Source: Bilabrum cf. latius
Taxonomy: Eukaryota > Bigyra: Bicosoecida > Bigyra > Bicosoecida
NCBI GenBank assembly: GCA_965178125.1
Contig: OZ237738.1
Coordinates: 806,001 to 870,000 of the forward strand
DNA length: 64,000 nucleotides
Reading direction: 5' to 3'
The notes below the pieces were generated by a model that saw only the letters and a list, made by a program, of their open reading frames with translations, was not told the origin of the DNA and did no database searches. Both the position numbers and the translations under genes were made by a program. This document shows, one piece after another, positions 1-10,919 of the stretch (its first letter is position 1; each line of letters opens with the position of its first letter).

Positions 1-3000
1 GTGAGCGTGGCGTCGGGCGCATCGACGAACGCGGTGTCTGGCGTGGTGACTGTGGGATCGGGCGCGGCGGTGTCGGCTGCATCTGGCGGCGTGAGCGTGC
101 TGTCTGGGTCTTCGTCGCTTGACTCGTCGGGCGCGGTGACTGTGGGCTCTGGCACGTCCGACGTGGATGTGACGGGCACGGTGACTGTGCGGTCTGGCGA
201 TGCGGCATCAGCGTCATCGGGCGCGGTGAGCGTGGCGTCGGGCGCATCGACGAACGCGGTGTCTGGCGTGGTGACTGTGGGATCGGGCGCGGCGGTGTCG
301 GCTGCATCTGGCGGCGTGAGCGTGCTGTCGGGCGTGTCTGACAAGGATGTGACGGGCACGGTGACTGTGCGGTCTGGCGATGCGGCATCAGCGTCATCGG
401 GCGCGGTGAGCGTGGCGTCGGGCGCATCGACGAACGCGGTGTCTGGCGTGGTGACTGTGGGATCGGGCGCGGCGGTGTCGGCTGCATCTGGCGGCGTGAG
501 CGTGCTGTCTGGGTCTTCGTCGCTTGACTCGTCGGGCGCGGTGACTGTGGGCTCTGGCACGTCCGACGTGGATGTGACGGGCACGGTGACTGTGCGGTCT
601 GGCGATGCGGCATCAGCGTCATCGGGCGCGGTGAGCGTGGCGTCGGGCGCATCGACGAACGCGGTGTCTGGCGTGGTGACTGTGGGATCGGGCGCGGCGG
701 TGTCGGCTGCATCTGGCGGCGTGAGCGTGCTGTCTGGGTCGTCGTCGCTTGACTCGTCGGGCGCGGTGACTGTGGGCTCTGGCACGTCCGACGTGGATGT
801 GACGGGCACGGTGACTGTGCGGTCTGGCGATGCGGCATCAGCGTCATCGGGCGCGGTGAGCGTGGCGTCGGGCGCATCGACGAACGCGGTGTCTGGCGTG
901 GTGACTGTGGGATCGGGCGCGGCGGTATCGGCTGCATCTGGCGGCGTGAGCGTGCTGTCCGGCGTGTCTGACAAGGATGTGACGGGCGCGGTGACTGTGC
1001 GGTCTGGCGATGCGGCATCAGCGTCATCGGGCGCGGTGAGCGTGGCGTCGGGCGCATCGACGAACGCGGTGTCTGGCGTGGTGACTGTGGGATCGGGCGC
1101 GGCGGTGTCGGCTGCATCTGGCGGCGTGAGCGTGCTGTCGGGCGTGTCTGACAAGGATGTGACGGGCACGGTGACTGTGCGGTCTGGCGATGCGGCATCA
1201 GCGTCATCGGGCGCGGTGAGCGTGGCGTCGGGCGCATCGACGAACGCGGTGTCTGGCGTGGTGACTGTGGGATCGGGCGCGGCGGTGTCGGCTGCATCTG
1301 GCGGCGTGAGCGTGCTGTCTGGGTCGTCGTCGCTTGACTCGTCGGGCGCGGTGACTGTGGGCTCTGGCACGTCCGACGTGGATGTGACGGGCACGGTGAC
1401 TGTGCGGTCTGGCGATGCGGCATCAGCGTCATCGGGCGCGGTGAGCGTGGCGTCGGGCGCATCGACGAACGCGGTGTCTGGCGTGGTGACTGTGGGATCG
1501 GGCGCGGCGGTGTCGGCTGCATCTGGCGGCGTGAGCGTGCTGTCGGGCGTGTCTGACAAGGATGTGACGGGCACGGTGACTGTGCGGTCTGGCGATGCGG
1601 CATCAGCGTCATCGGGCGCGGTGAGCGTAGCGTCGGGCGCATCGACGAACGCGGTGTCTGGCGTGGTGACTGTGGGATCGGGCGCGGCGGTGTCGGCTGC
1701 ATCTGGCGGCGTGAGCGTGCTGTCTGGGTCGTCGTCGCTTGACTCGTCGGGCGCGGTGACTGTGGGCTCTGGCACGTCCGACGTGGATGTGACGGGCACG
1801 GTGACTGTGCGGTCTGGCGATGCGGCATCAGCGTCATCGGGCGCGGTGAGCGTGGCGTCGGGCGCATCGACGAACGCGGTGTCTGGCGTGGTGACTGTGG
1901 GATCGGGCGCGGCGGTATCGGCTGCATCTGGCGGCGTGAGCGTGCTGTCCGGCGTGTCTGACAAGGATGTGACGGGCGCGGTGACTGTGCGGTCTGGCGA
2001 TGCGGCATCAGCGTCATCGGGCGCGGTGAGCGTGGCGTCGGGCGCGTCGACGAACGCGGTGTCTGGTGTGGTGACTGTGGGATCGGGCGCGGCGGTGTCG
2101 GCTGCATCTGGCGGCGTGAGCGTGCTGTCGGGCGTGTCTGACAAGGATGTGACGGGCGCGGTGACTGTGCGGTCTGGCGATGCGGCATCAGCGTCATCGG
2201 GCGCGGTGAGCGTGGCGTCGGGCGCATCGACGAACGCGGTGTCTGGCGTGGTGACTGTGGGATCGGGCGCGGCGGTGTCGGCTGCATCTGGCGGCGTGAG
2301 CGTGCTGTCTGGGTCTTCGTCGCTTGACTCGTCGGGCGCGGTGACTGTGGGCTCTGGCACGTCCGACGTGGATGTGACGGGCACGGTGACTGTGCGGTCT
2401 GGCGATGCGGCATCAGCGTCATCGGGCGCGGTGAGCGTGGCGTCGGGCGCATCGACGAACGCGGTGTCTGGCGTGGTGACTGTGGGATCGGGCGCGGCGG
2501 TATCGGCTGCATCTGGCGGCGTGAGCGTGCTGTCCGGCGTGTCTGACAAGGATGTGACGGGCGCGGTGACTGTGCGGTCTGGCGATGCGGCATCAGCGTC
2601 ATCGGGCGCGGTGAGCGTGGCGTCGGGCGCATCGACGAACGCGGTGTCTGGCGTGGTGACTGTGGGATCGGGCGCGGCGGTGTCGGCTGCATCTGGCGGC
2701 GTGAGCGTGCTGTCGGGCGTGTCTGACAAGGATGTGACGGGCACGGTGACTGTGCGGTCTGGCGATGCGGCATCAGCGTCATCGGGCGCGGTGAGCGTGG
2801 CGTCGGGCGCATCGACGAACGCGGTGTCTGGCGTGGTGACTGTGGGATCGGGCGCGGCGGTGTCGGCTGCATCTGGCGGCGTGAGCGTGCTGTCTGGGTC
2901 GTCGTCGCTTGACTCGTCGGGCGCGGTGACTGTGGGCTCTGGCACGTCCGACGTGGATGTGACGGGCACGGTGACTGTGCGGTCTGGCGATGCGGCATCA

Positions 3001-5890
3001 GCGTCATCGGGCGCGGTGAGCGTGGCGTCGGGCGCATCGACGAACGCGGTGTCTGGCGTGGTGACTGTGGGATCGGGCGCGGCGGTGTCGGCTGCATCTG
3101 GCGGCGTGAGCGTGCTGTCGGGCGTGTCTGACAAGGATGTGACGGGCACGGTGACTGTGCGGTCTGGCGATGCGGCATCAGCGTCATCGGGCGCGGTGAG
3201 CGTGGCGTCGGGCGCATCGACGAACGCGGTGTCTGGCGTGGTGACTGTGGGATCGGGCGCGGCGGTGTCGGCTGCATCTGGCGGCGTGAGCGTGCTGTCT
3301 GGGTCTTCGTCGCTTGACTCGTCGGGCGCGGTGACTGTGGGCTCTGGCACGTCCGACGTGGATGTGACGGGCACGGTGACTGTGCGGTCTGGCGATGCGG
3401 CATCAGCGTCATCGGGCGCGGTGAGCGTGGCGTCGGGCGCATCGACGAACGCGGTGTCTGGCGTGGTGACTGTGGGATCGGGCGCGGCGGTGTCGGCTGC
3501 ATCTGGCGGCGTGAGCGTGCTGTCGGGCGTGTCTGACAAGGATGTGACGGGCACGGTGACTGTGCGGTCTGGCGATGCGGCATCAGCGTCATCGGGCGCG
3601 GTGAGCGTGGCGTCGGGCGCATCGACGAACGCGGTGTCTGGTGTGGTGACTGTGGGATCGGGCGCGGCGGTGTCGGCTGCATCTGGCGGCGTGAGCGTGC
3701 TGTCTGGGTCTTCGTCGCTTGACTCGTCGGGCGCGGTGACTGTGGGCTCTGGCACGTCCGACGTGGATGTGACGGGCACGGTGACTGTGCGGTCTGGCGA
3801 TGCGGCATCAGCGTCATCGGGCGCGGTGAGCGTGGCGTCGGGCGCATCGACGAACGCGGTGTCTGGCGTGGTGACTGTGGGATCGGGCGCGGCGGTGTCG
3901 GCTGCATCTGGCGGCGTGAGCGTGCTGTCTGGGTCTTCGTCGCTTGACTCGTCGGGCGCGGTGACTGTGGGCTCTGGCACGTCCGACGTGGATGTGACGG
4001 GCACGGTGACTGTGCGGTCTGGCGATGCGGCATCAGCGTCATCGGGCGCGGTGAGCGTGGCGTCGGGCGCATCGACGAACGCGGTGTCTGGCGTGGTGAC
4101 TGTGGGATCGGGCGCGGCGGTGTCGGCTGCATCTGGCGGCGTGAGCGTGCTGTCGGGCGTGTCTGACAAGGATGTGACGGGCGCGGTGACTGTGCGGTCT
4201 GGCGATGCGGCATCAGCGTCATCGGGCGCGGTGAGCGTGGCGTCGGGCGCATCGACGAACGCGGTGTCTGGCGTGGTGACTGTGGGATCGGGCGCGGCGG
4301 TGTCGGCTGCATCTGGCGGCGTGAGCGTGCTGTCGGGCGTGTCTGACAAGGATGTGACGGGCACGGTGACTGTGCGGTCTGGCGATGCGGCATCAGCGTC
4401 ATCGGGCGCGGTGAGCGTGGCGTCGGGCGCATCGACGAACGCGGTGTCTGGCGTGGTGACTGTGGGATCGGGCGCGGCGGTGTCGGCTGCATCTGGCGGC
4501 GTGAGCGTGCTGTCTGGGTCTTCGTCGCTTGACTCGTCGGGCGCGGTGACTGTGGGCTCTGGCACGTCCGACGTGGATGTGACGGGCACGGTGACTGTGC
4601 GGTCTGGCGATGCGGCATCAGCGTCATCGGGCGCGGTGAGCGTGGCGTCGGGCGCATCGACGAACGCGGTGTCTGGCGTGGTGACTGTGGGATCGGGCGC
4701 GGCGGTGTCGGCTGCATCTGGCGGCGTGAGCGTGCTGTCGGGCGTGTCTGACAAGGATGTGACGGGCACGGTGACTGTGCGGTCTGGCGATGCGGCATCA
4801 GCGTCATCGGGCGCGGTGAGCGTGGCGTCGGGCGCATCGACGAACGCGGTGTCTGGCGTGGTGACTGTGGGATCGGGCGCGGCGGTGTCGGCTGCATCTG
4901 GCGGCGTGAGCGTGCTGTCGGGCGTGTCTGACAAGGATGTGACGGGCACGGTGACTGTGCGGTCTGGCGATGCGGCATCAGCGTCATCGGGCGCGGTGAG
5001 CGTGGCGTCGGGCGCATCGACGAACGCGGTGTCTGGCGTGGTGACTGTGGGATCGGGCGCGGCGGTGTCGGCTGCATCTGGCGGCGTGAGCGTGCTGTCG
5101 GGCGTGTCTGACAAGGATGTGACGGGCACGGTGACTGTGCGGTCTGGCGATGCGGCATCAGCGTCATCGGGCGCGGTGAGCGTGGCGTCGGGCGCATCGA
5201 CGAACGCGGTGTCTGGCGTGGTGACTGTGGGATCGGGCGCGGCGGTGTCGGCTGCATCTGGCGGCGTGAGCGTGCTGTCTGGGTCTTCGTCGCTTGACTC
5301 GTCGGGCGCGGTGACTGTGGGCTCTGGCACGTCCGACGTGGATGTGACGGGCACGGTGACTGTGCGGTCTGGCGATGCGGCATCAGCGTCATCGGGCGCG
5401 GTGAGCGTGGCGTCGGGCGCATCGACGAACGCGGTGTCTGGCGTGGTGACTGTGGGATCGGGCGCGGCGGTATCGGCTGCATCTGGCGGCGTGAGCGTGC
5501 TGTCGGGCGTGTCTGACAAGGATGTGACGGGCACGGTGACTGTGCGGTCTGGCGATGCGGCATCAGCGTCATCGGGCGCGGTGAGCGTGGCGTCGGGCGC
5601 GTCGACGAACGCGGTGTCTGGCGTAGTGACTGTGGGATCGGGCGCGGCGGTGTCGGCTGCATCTGGCGGCGTGAGCGTGCTGTCTGGGTCTTCGTCGCTT
5701 GACTCGTCGGGCGCGGTGACTGTGGGCTCTGGCACGTCCGACGTGGATGTGACGGGCACGGTGACTGTGCGGTCTGGCGATGCGGCATCAGCGTCATCGG
5801 GCGCGGTGAGCGTGGCGTCGGGCGCATCGACGAACGCGGTGTCTGGCGTGGTGACTGTGGGATCGGGCGCGGCGGTATCGGCTGCATCTG
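1..5890 (+). repeat. Homogenised coding minisatellite with 225-bp and 180-bp units
   Basis: Two unit types alternate. The long unit (225 bp, 75 aa, five 15-mers) contains SGSSSLDS and GTSDVDV. The short unit (180 bp, 60 aa, four 15-mers) replaces those with a fused GVSDKDV. Read 5' to 3', the order is L S L L S S L S L S S L S S L S L S L L S S L S S S L S L, that is 13 long and 16 short units. Units differ by only a few bases (gtatcg/gtgtcg, tcttcg/tcgtcg, acggtg/gcggtg). All units keep the reading frame because both lengths are multiples of 45 bp. Confidence 0.9.
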
Positions 5891-6585
5891 GTGCAGTTAA
5901 CATCGTGAGTGGTAGTTCTGCATTGGACTTTTCTGGTGCTGTTACTGTTTCGTCCGGATCTGCGACGAGTGGTTCATCTGGTCTCTTGTCGTTGACCACC
6001 GGTTAGTCTACTGTGGCTGGGTCCGGATGGCTAGTTTTGTCTACAGGTGCCGCAACTGGAGCAACGGCTGGATCTCTAAGTATTACAGCCGGATCGTCGT
6101 TCGGCGGTGTTGGCGCAGATGTCCATATCACAGGTGGGTCATCATCCACTGGGGTCGGTGGAGACGTCATAATTCGACCTGGAACTGGAAGCAGTGATGC
6201 TAATGTGGGGGGAGTGCGAATTGGAGATTCGGGTACCAACATGCAGAGCTTCATCTACGGGGAGGTGACCCTTACGTTCACGTCCGTAACGACAGTTGCT
6301 GCGGACACTACAGAGACCGGCGCTGCAGCAACATTCCCAACAACGGATTTGCCGGAATACTTCCAGGTCGACTCGACAGACTTCATCATGCTGCAGCCAC
6401 TGTTTGCTGCAAACATGCAGATCTTCGTGACCTCGATATCTTCGTCCGGGGGGACTCCGTCGCGTGGGTCTCCACCAACCACGAGGACGCTCACTGTGAC
6501 CGTGACCAACTTCGATGATACAGTTAGCTTAACGGCTCATTCAGGTGGGTTGTATCGGATTGTGGTTATCAAGACAGTTGTGTGA
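1..6585 (+). CDS. Giant 15-residue-repeat protein, C-terminal part (5' end outside window)
   Basis: One open frame runs from the window edge to TGA at 6583-6585 (2194 aa visible), provided TAG at 6004-6006 is sense. The protein is built from 15-residue units of the form SGxVxVxSGxxxxxx, for example SGAVTVGSGTSDVDV. This alternating Val/small-residue pattern suggests a beta-solenoid or beta-roll; that is inference. Up to about 5890 the units are nearly identical. Beyond it they diverge and use AT-richer codons (AVNIVSGSSALDF, then VHITGGSSSTGVGG and VIIRPGTGSSD). The last 110 or so residues (from about 6240) are non-repetitive and rich in Thr and Val, a possible capping domain. I see no transmembrane segment or known catalytic domain. 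A surface or extracellular role would suit such repeats, but the N-terminus that could show a signal peptide is missing. The TAG lies inside a repeat unit (LSLTTG-TAG-STVAGSG), so translation clearly continues. Confidence 0.85.
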
Positions 6586-7710
6586 TGACGACTTGCGAGG
6601 TTTTGGGGTGAAACATGTTCGTTGGTGAGGCCATCAAGGTCTCTGAGATTGAGGTCGCGCGGTGGGCCCAGGACCCGCTCGAGATGCAGGCTCGGATGCG
6701 ACGTAGCGACGTGGTGGAGAGAGAGCGCGGTTAATGAGGCCAGGTTAGTGATGAAGCGCTGGCGCGGCGGCTAGGGCAGGCGAGGGTGGGAACGAGGGCA
6801 GGGTAGAGAGGGCGGTGACGGTTCACCAAGCGGGTGAGGGAGTAGTAGTGGAAGAGAAGATGATTGGTGGGGTCACCGGGTTGATACGGCGGATTGGAAG
6901 GGGGAGGCATAGTTGCGAGTACACGGTGCAGGAAGTCACTTGTTGGTTGAAGTGGCGTGCAACAGTATTAGTAGTCAGCAGAGAAGTAGCCCTGTATTTT
7001 TGTGGTACCTGCTTACTGTTGCTTAGTTGATTGATTGCTGTGAATACATAAGGATATGTGCTATATAGATCTACTAGACTAGGCGTGAGGATTCAGGAAT
7101 CCGAAATTTTCCGGAACCTTGCCAGGCCTACAGACCCAAATTTCAAATTCCGAAATACGGCATAGGGGACTAAAATTTAGTGTATCTTACCACTTCCTGT
7201 CACGGCCAATAGACTTGTTCAGCCAACTAGGGGCCACGGGTCGCGACTTGCCACCCAAGAATCTGAGACCCCCTCCACGCTTTTGCCTAAACTGTTGACA
7301 TTGGGGTTGTCAGCCAATCCAGAATCTGGATTCCAGATTCGAACCAGCCGTCCGAGAGTCTCCTGCTAGAATTCTGCCCGCAACCCCTTCTGACGTCACC
7401 TTCGCCCCGCGCAACCGACGTGACTGGCATCTATCTCTTGTCGGATTCACTGAATGCCTGCTTGCACCTATAAGAAAAATTGAGGCGAATCCATCCTACA
7501 GACTAAACTAACTAGCGATTGAAAGGCAGCTCAAGTCGGCGACGACTAACCCGTCCGGTTGCCTGCGGCAGCACACTTTGTTGGTTTCCCTGCCGTCGAC
7601 ACAGTTCGCGCACGCCACAATGTTACGACCCAATATATGTGGAATGCCACATGGTGCACACATACCAAACGTTGGCAAGACAGCAATTGCAATGCAAGAG
7701 GGGCCGTGAA
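6586..7710. other. Intergenic, no gene recognised
   Basis: I see no convincing coding frame. The stretch from about 6600 to 7030 is G-rich and purine-rich; from about 7040 to 7510 it is AT-richer. It probably holds the 3' flank of the repeat-protein gene and the 3' UTR of the transporter on the opposite strand. Confidence 0.5.
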
Positions 7711-9459
7711 TCATCTGCCAACAGCTGTCGCGATGGTGCCTGCAACAGCAAGCACCAGAGCAATCAGAAGCAGCAAGACTGTTGCTGTCATCACACAGAT
7801 AGATGAGCACTGTTCTGTTTTATACGAAGGGCAAGCTACCCACAAAATCATCGCAGGGAATACGTAAAGCTGGGTGACGCTGATAGTGGCCCCCAAGAAA
7901 CCGAACACGATTGCTACTTGCGGGAAAGCCACCGCCACCACCGCGGGCAGAACCGCCAGAGCAACAGACACCAAAGCAGACTCTACAGACTACGTGCAAC
8001 TAATGCACTATATTGAGCAACAAAACGCCGAATCAGTGCTCCCAAATGACTGCCCAATCGCTGCGGGTGTGTCTGCACTAGGAGAGTATTTAGCAGTACC
8101 GGTCGCAGCATTACACCGCGACTCAGCCGCGACAGTAGGCCCAGCGCCTCTATTAGAAGCAGGGTATAGCGTCCCTTCATAACTACTGGGGGCGCTTCCA
8201 AGCAAGGTGTCCCTTATGGACCGCTCACTTGTGTGGGGTGTCACCTCAGCGTTCGCGGAAGTCCTGGCGCAACGGATCAGATCCAGGAGTGAGAGCTTGC
8301 AAGGGTGCAAAACAACAGGAAAGGCTAGCGCAATATGCAGTGCCATGACTCCCTTGGCAACCTATGCGACAGTATTGTCGAAGCTGAACTCGATCAGAAC
8401 GTCTCCCGATACACCAGGCCCGAAGGCTCGGTAGCCAAGCACTCCTGTCGCCAAGTACAGCGTGACACAGGCAGCTGCCTGGCATGCAATGACGCATGCA
8501 AACCCTATTTTTTCGCCTGAATCAGTTTCCTTGGCAGGTGCTTCCCCAGTTGGCTAATTTCTCACCTGATGATCGGCCAAGGCTCTGAGAGAAGAATGGG
8601 CTGGCGTGCAGCTAGGCTGGCTCAATGCTTTGTCCACTCCCCCCCCTGAAGTATCCTCAGTATTCGCCAGCCGACGATCTGCACTGATCGGATCAGGTGG
8701 GCCGTCAGGAGGTTGAGCATCCGAGGCCTCTCTCCACTTAACAGAAAAACCGTGAACCACAGGGACAAGCTACAGATGATTCCCTAGACTAAAAACAATT
8801 ATAGGTATCCCTTGAAACACGTCCAGTACAGGGCTTTCTGATGGGTGCTGCGACGACGGATAGTTGCGGCTATTGCCAGTCTCCGCCAGTCCTACAACCG
8901 CGGCGACGAACACAATTGAAAGTACTGCAATAACACTGGAAAACCACAATTCTTGGATTTTTTCCGAGAACGCCAGGGGGGTTACGAGGAGGGAAGCACC
9001 AAGACATATAGCCCACCTCGATCTCGCAATCAAGCACCCTATCGAGCCGGTCGTGCAAAAGTGACTGGAAATACCAGTAGCAAGATCTCCAATAATGATA
9101 TAAAAAGCAATTAGAGCACCAAAGGAGCCTATCAGAATGGTGATCTGCGCTAGGAGTCGAGCTCGACTGCCGAGATACACTTCAACGATATCCTCGTATG
9201 TTCCTGTGGAGGATCGACTAGATTTGGCGCGCCAGTAGGCATCAGCTAGTACTCCCAAGGTAAAGCTGTTCAGAACTGAAAAGGCTAGGGTCGCTAAAAT
9301 GGCTCCAGCAAGGCCGCACCGTGCCACTGCGAACGGATAGCTCAGCATTCCAGCTCCAGCAGCTGCAATCAAAAGGTTTGATGTAGCTCCAAAATAATCG
9401 ACAAATCTGGAGCAGGTACACATCGAACTCTGTGTCCACTGCGGTGGAAGAATGCACAT
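7711..9459 (-). CDS. SLC38/AAAP-type amino acid transporter
   Basis: The protein resembles neutral amino acid/auxin permease (SLC38-like) carriers, which move amino acids across membranes with H+ or Na+. About 582 residues are encoded in one frame ending in TGA at 7711-7713, with sense TAGs at 8770, 8554, 8362, 8008 and 7990. Visible features are the first-helix signature AAAGAGMLSYPFAVARCG near residue 35, then about 11 hydrophobic segments, including ITILIGSFGALIAFYIII, IPIIVFSLGNHL, VTLYLATGVLGYRAFG (the family's GY.xFG element), ALHIALAFPVVLHP and the closing VMTATVLLLLIALVLAVAG. Each TAG sits between or beside membrane segments that together make one complete transporter, so the gene is not broken. 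The start is uncertain: I chose the ATG at 9457-9459, and an upstream exon joined near 9413 is possible. It is divergent from the coiled-coil gene, with about 80 bp between. Confidence 0.8.
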
Positions 9460-9542
9460 GTTCGAATCCAGGCAAGCAGATTGGCGATTCGGAATGTCCA
9501 AAACTAGGACATTATTTTTTCGTGCAGCACACGGCCGAAACC

Positions 9543-10316
9543 ATGCAAATGCACAAAGGCGAATTCGGAACTGAGGAGGACTTACAAAACCTTGAAATTG
9601 TGGAGGAGCAGCTTCGGGAACTTGAGGGCAAAGTGAAACAGCTGAGGCGCTCGAATTTAGAAATGACGAAATTCATGGCAGAAAATGGAGAAGATGACGA
9701 CTTCATTCAAGCAATCAGAGACAATGAAACTGTAATAGCTAGATATGACGCACAAGTTGCTCGGCTTAGGGATGTATTCAGGGAGCTACAGTCCATGCAT
9801 GCTATTGGCTCGGGAGGGTCTGCTTCTGAGATCCCGTCTGGTGGGGCACCTGGCAGCGTAGATGGACTTCTCACCCCTCCGAACTCAAGAAAGGGAGTAA
9901 GACATCTCGCGGTGTCGGCGCAGGATCAGCCAGACCTCGCTCCAAGCCAGGCTGATCCCGAGGCTGCAAAGTCGTTGTTTATATCAGGTGAACCGCAACG
10001 TGAAGGGAGACTAACGTTGATTGATCCCAAAAAGGGAATTGGTCGCCAGGATTTACGCAAGGCTCTTGCGGAATCATTGCCACATGAGTCGATGGCACAT
10101 CTACCAGCACTGGCAGGCGGCAACGATGCCTCAGCACCTTCAAAAACAGGTGAAACGCACGACAGCAGCGCCAAGCCAACATAGGAGATCGGAATGGTAG
10201 GTGCAACTGGGCGAGGCGTGGCTCTTGGACAGCCTGTAATCGATGGTGAGGCCTCGGCAGGACCGGAGTCTGGCTCATCTCCGCCGAGTGCCACCGCCGG
10301 TAGCATACAATTGTGA
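9543..10316 (+). CDS. Coiled-coil protein of unknown function
   Basis: About 257 residues run from ATG at 9543 to TGA at 10314-10316, with one sense TAG at 10182. Residues 8-80 form a charged coiled coil (IVEEQLRELEGKVKQLRR, then SNLEMTKFMAENGEDDDF and AIRDNETVIARYDAQVARL). The acidic DDDF followed by AIxDNExVI recalls small regulatory coiled-coil proteins, but I cannot name the family. The rest is polar, low-complexity and probably disordered. The last codons overlap a good 5' splice consensus (CAATT|GTGAGT near 10311), so the gene may continue into another exon and the C-terminus is provisional. Confidence 0.6.
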
Positions 10317-10919
10317 GTGCCCTCGCCAGTCAGTGTCTGCTTCGAAGGCCGCTGCAGCGAGGCAATGATGCTCAAATGAGAGTTGCTCCATGCACCAGGC
10401 ATCGGGTCGGTGGGTTAGCAGCGGCTCGTTGAGTTGAATGCTGAATCAGTGCGTGAGCGGCTGAGGTCGTGCGCTGGGCACAGCGCACGGGGGAGTCGAC
10501 AAGTCGTGGGGCATGATGGAGCAGCAGATGTACCAAGGAACAACGGATAAGATAATACTGCAGCATGTCATATGAACGGCGAAGCCCATGCTGCTCAATG
10601 GAATCGTACGCGAGCAAGCCCCTAAAAGCGAAGCCGAGCCATGGCGATCCTGGTGTTGAGGCCAATCACGTCTCTTAAGATTGGGGAGAAGCCGTGGCGC
10701 AGATACGCGCTGCCATGGTTGAGAGGCATTCCCTGGGAGCGGCAGCACCTATTCTTGCCGACGGGTCCCGGTGGACCGACCATGTTTGTCCCCAGTCCAC
10801 TGGGCTGACAGCGAGACTGTAGGAGTGGACTGAAGTTTCGTATTTAAAGAAGATGATAGTAGTTGCATGCCACAGGAAACGTATCCGATGTCGGAGCCGT
10901 AAATGTTGCTCACAGCAGC
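10317..10919. other. Intergenic between convergent genes
   Basis: This stretch lies between the 3' ends of the coiled-coil gene (+) and the ferlin-like gene (-). I recognise no coding domain. I specifically looked on the minus strand for a hydrophobic C-terminal exon for the ferlin and saw no convincing transmembrane segment. Confidence 0.45.
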
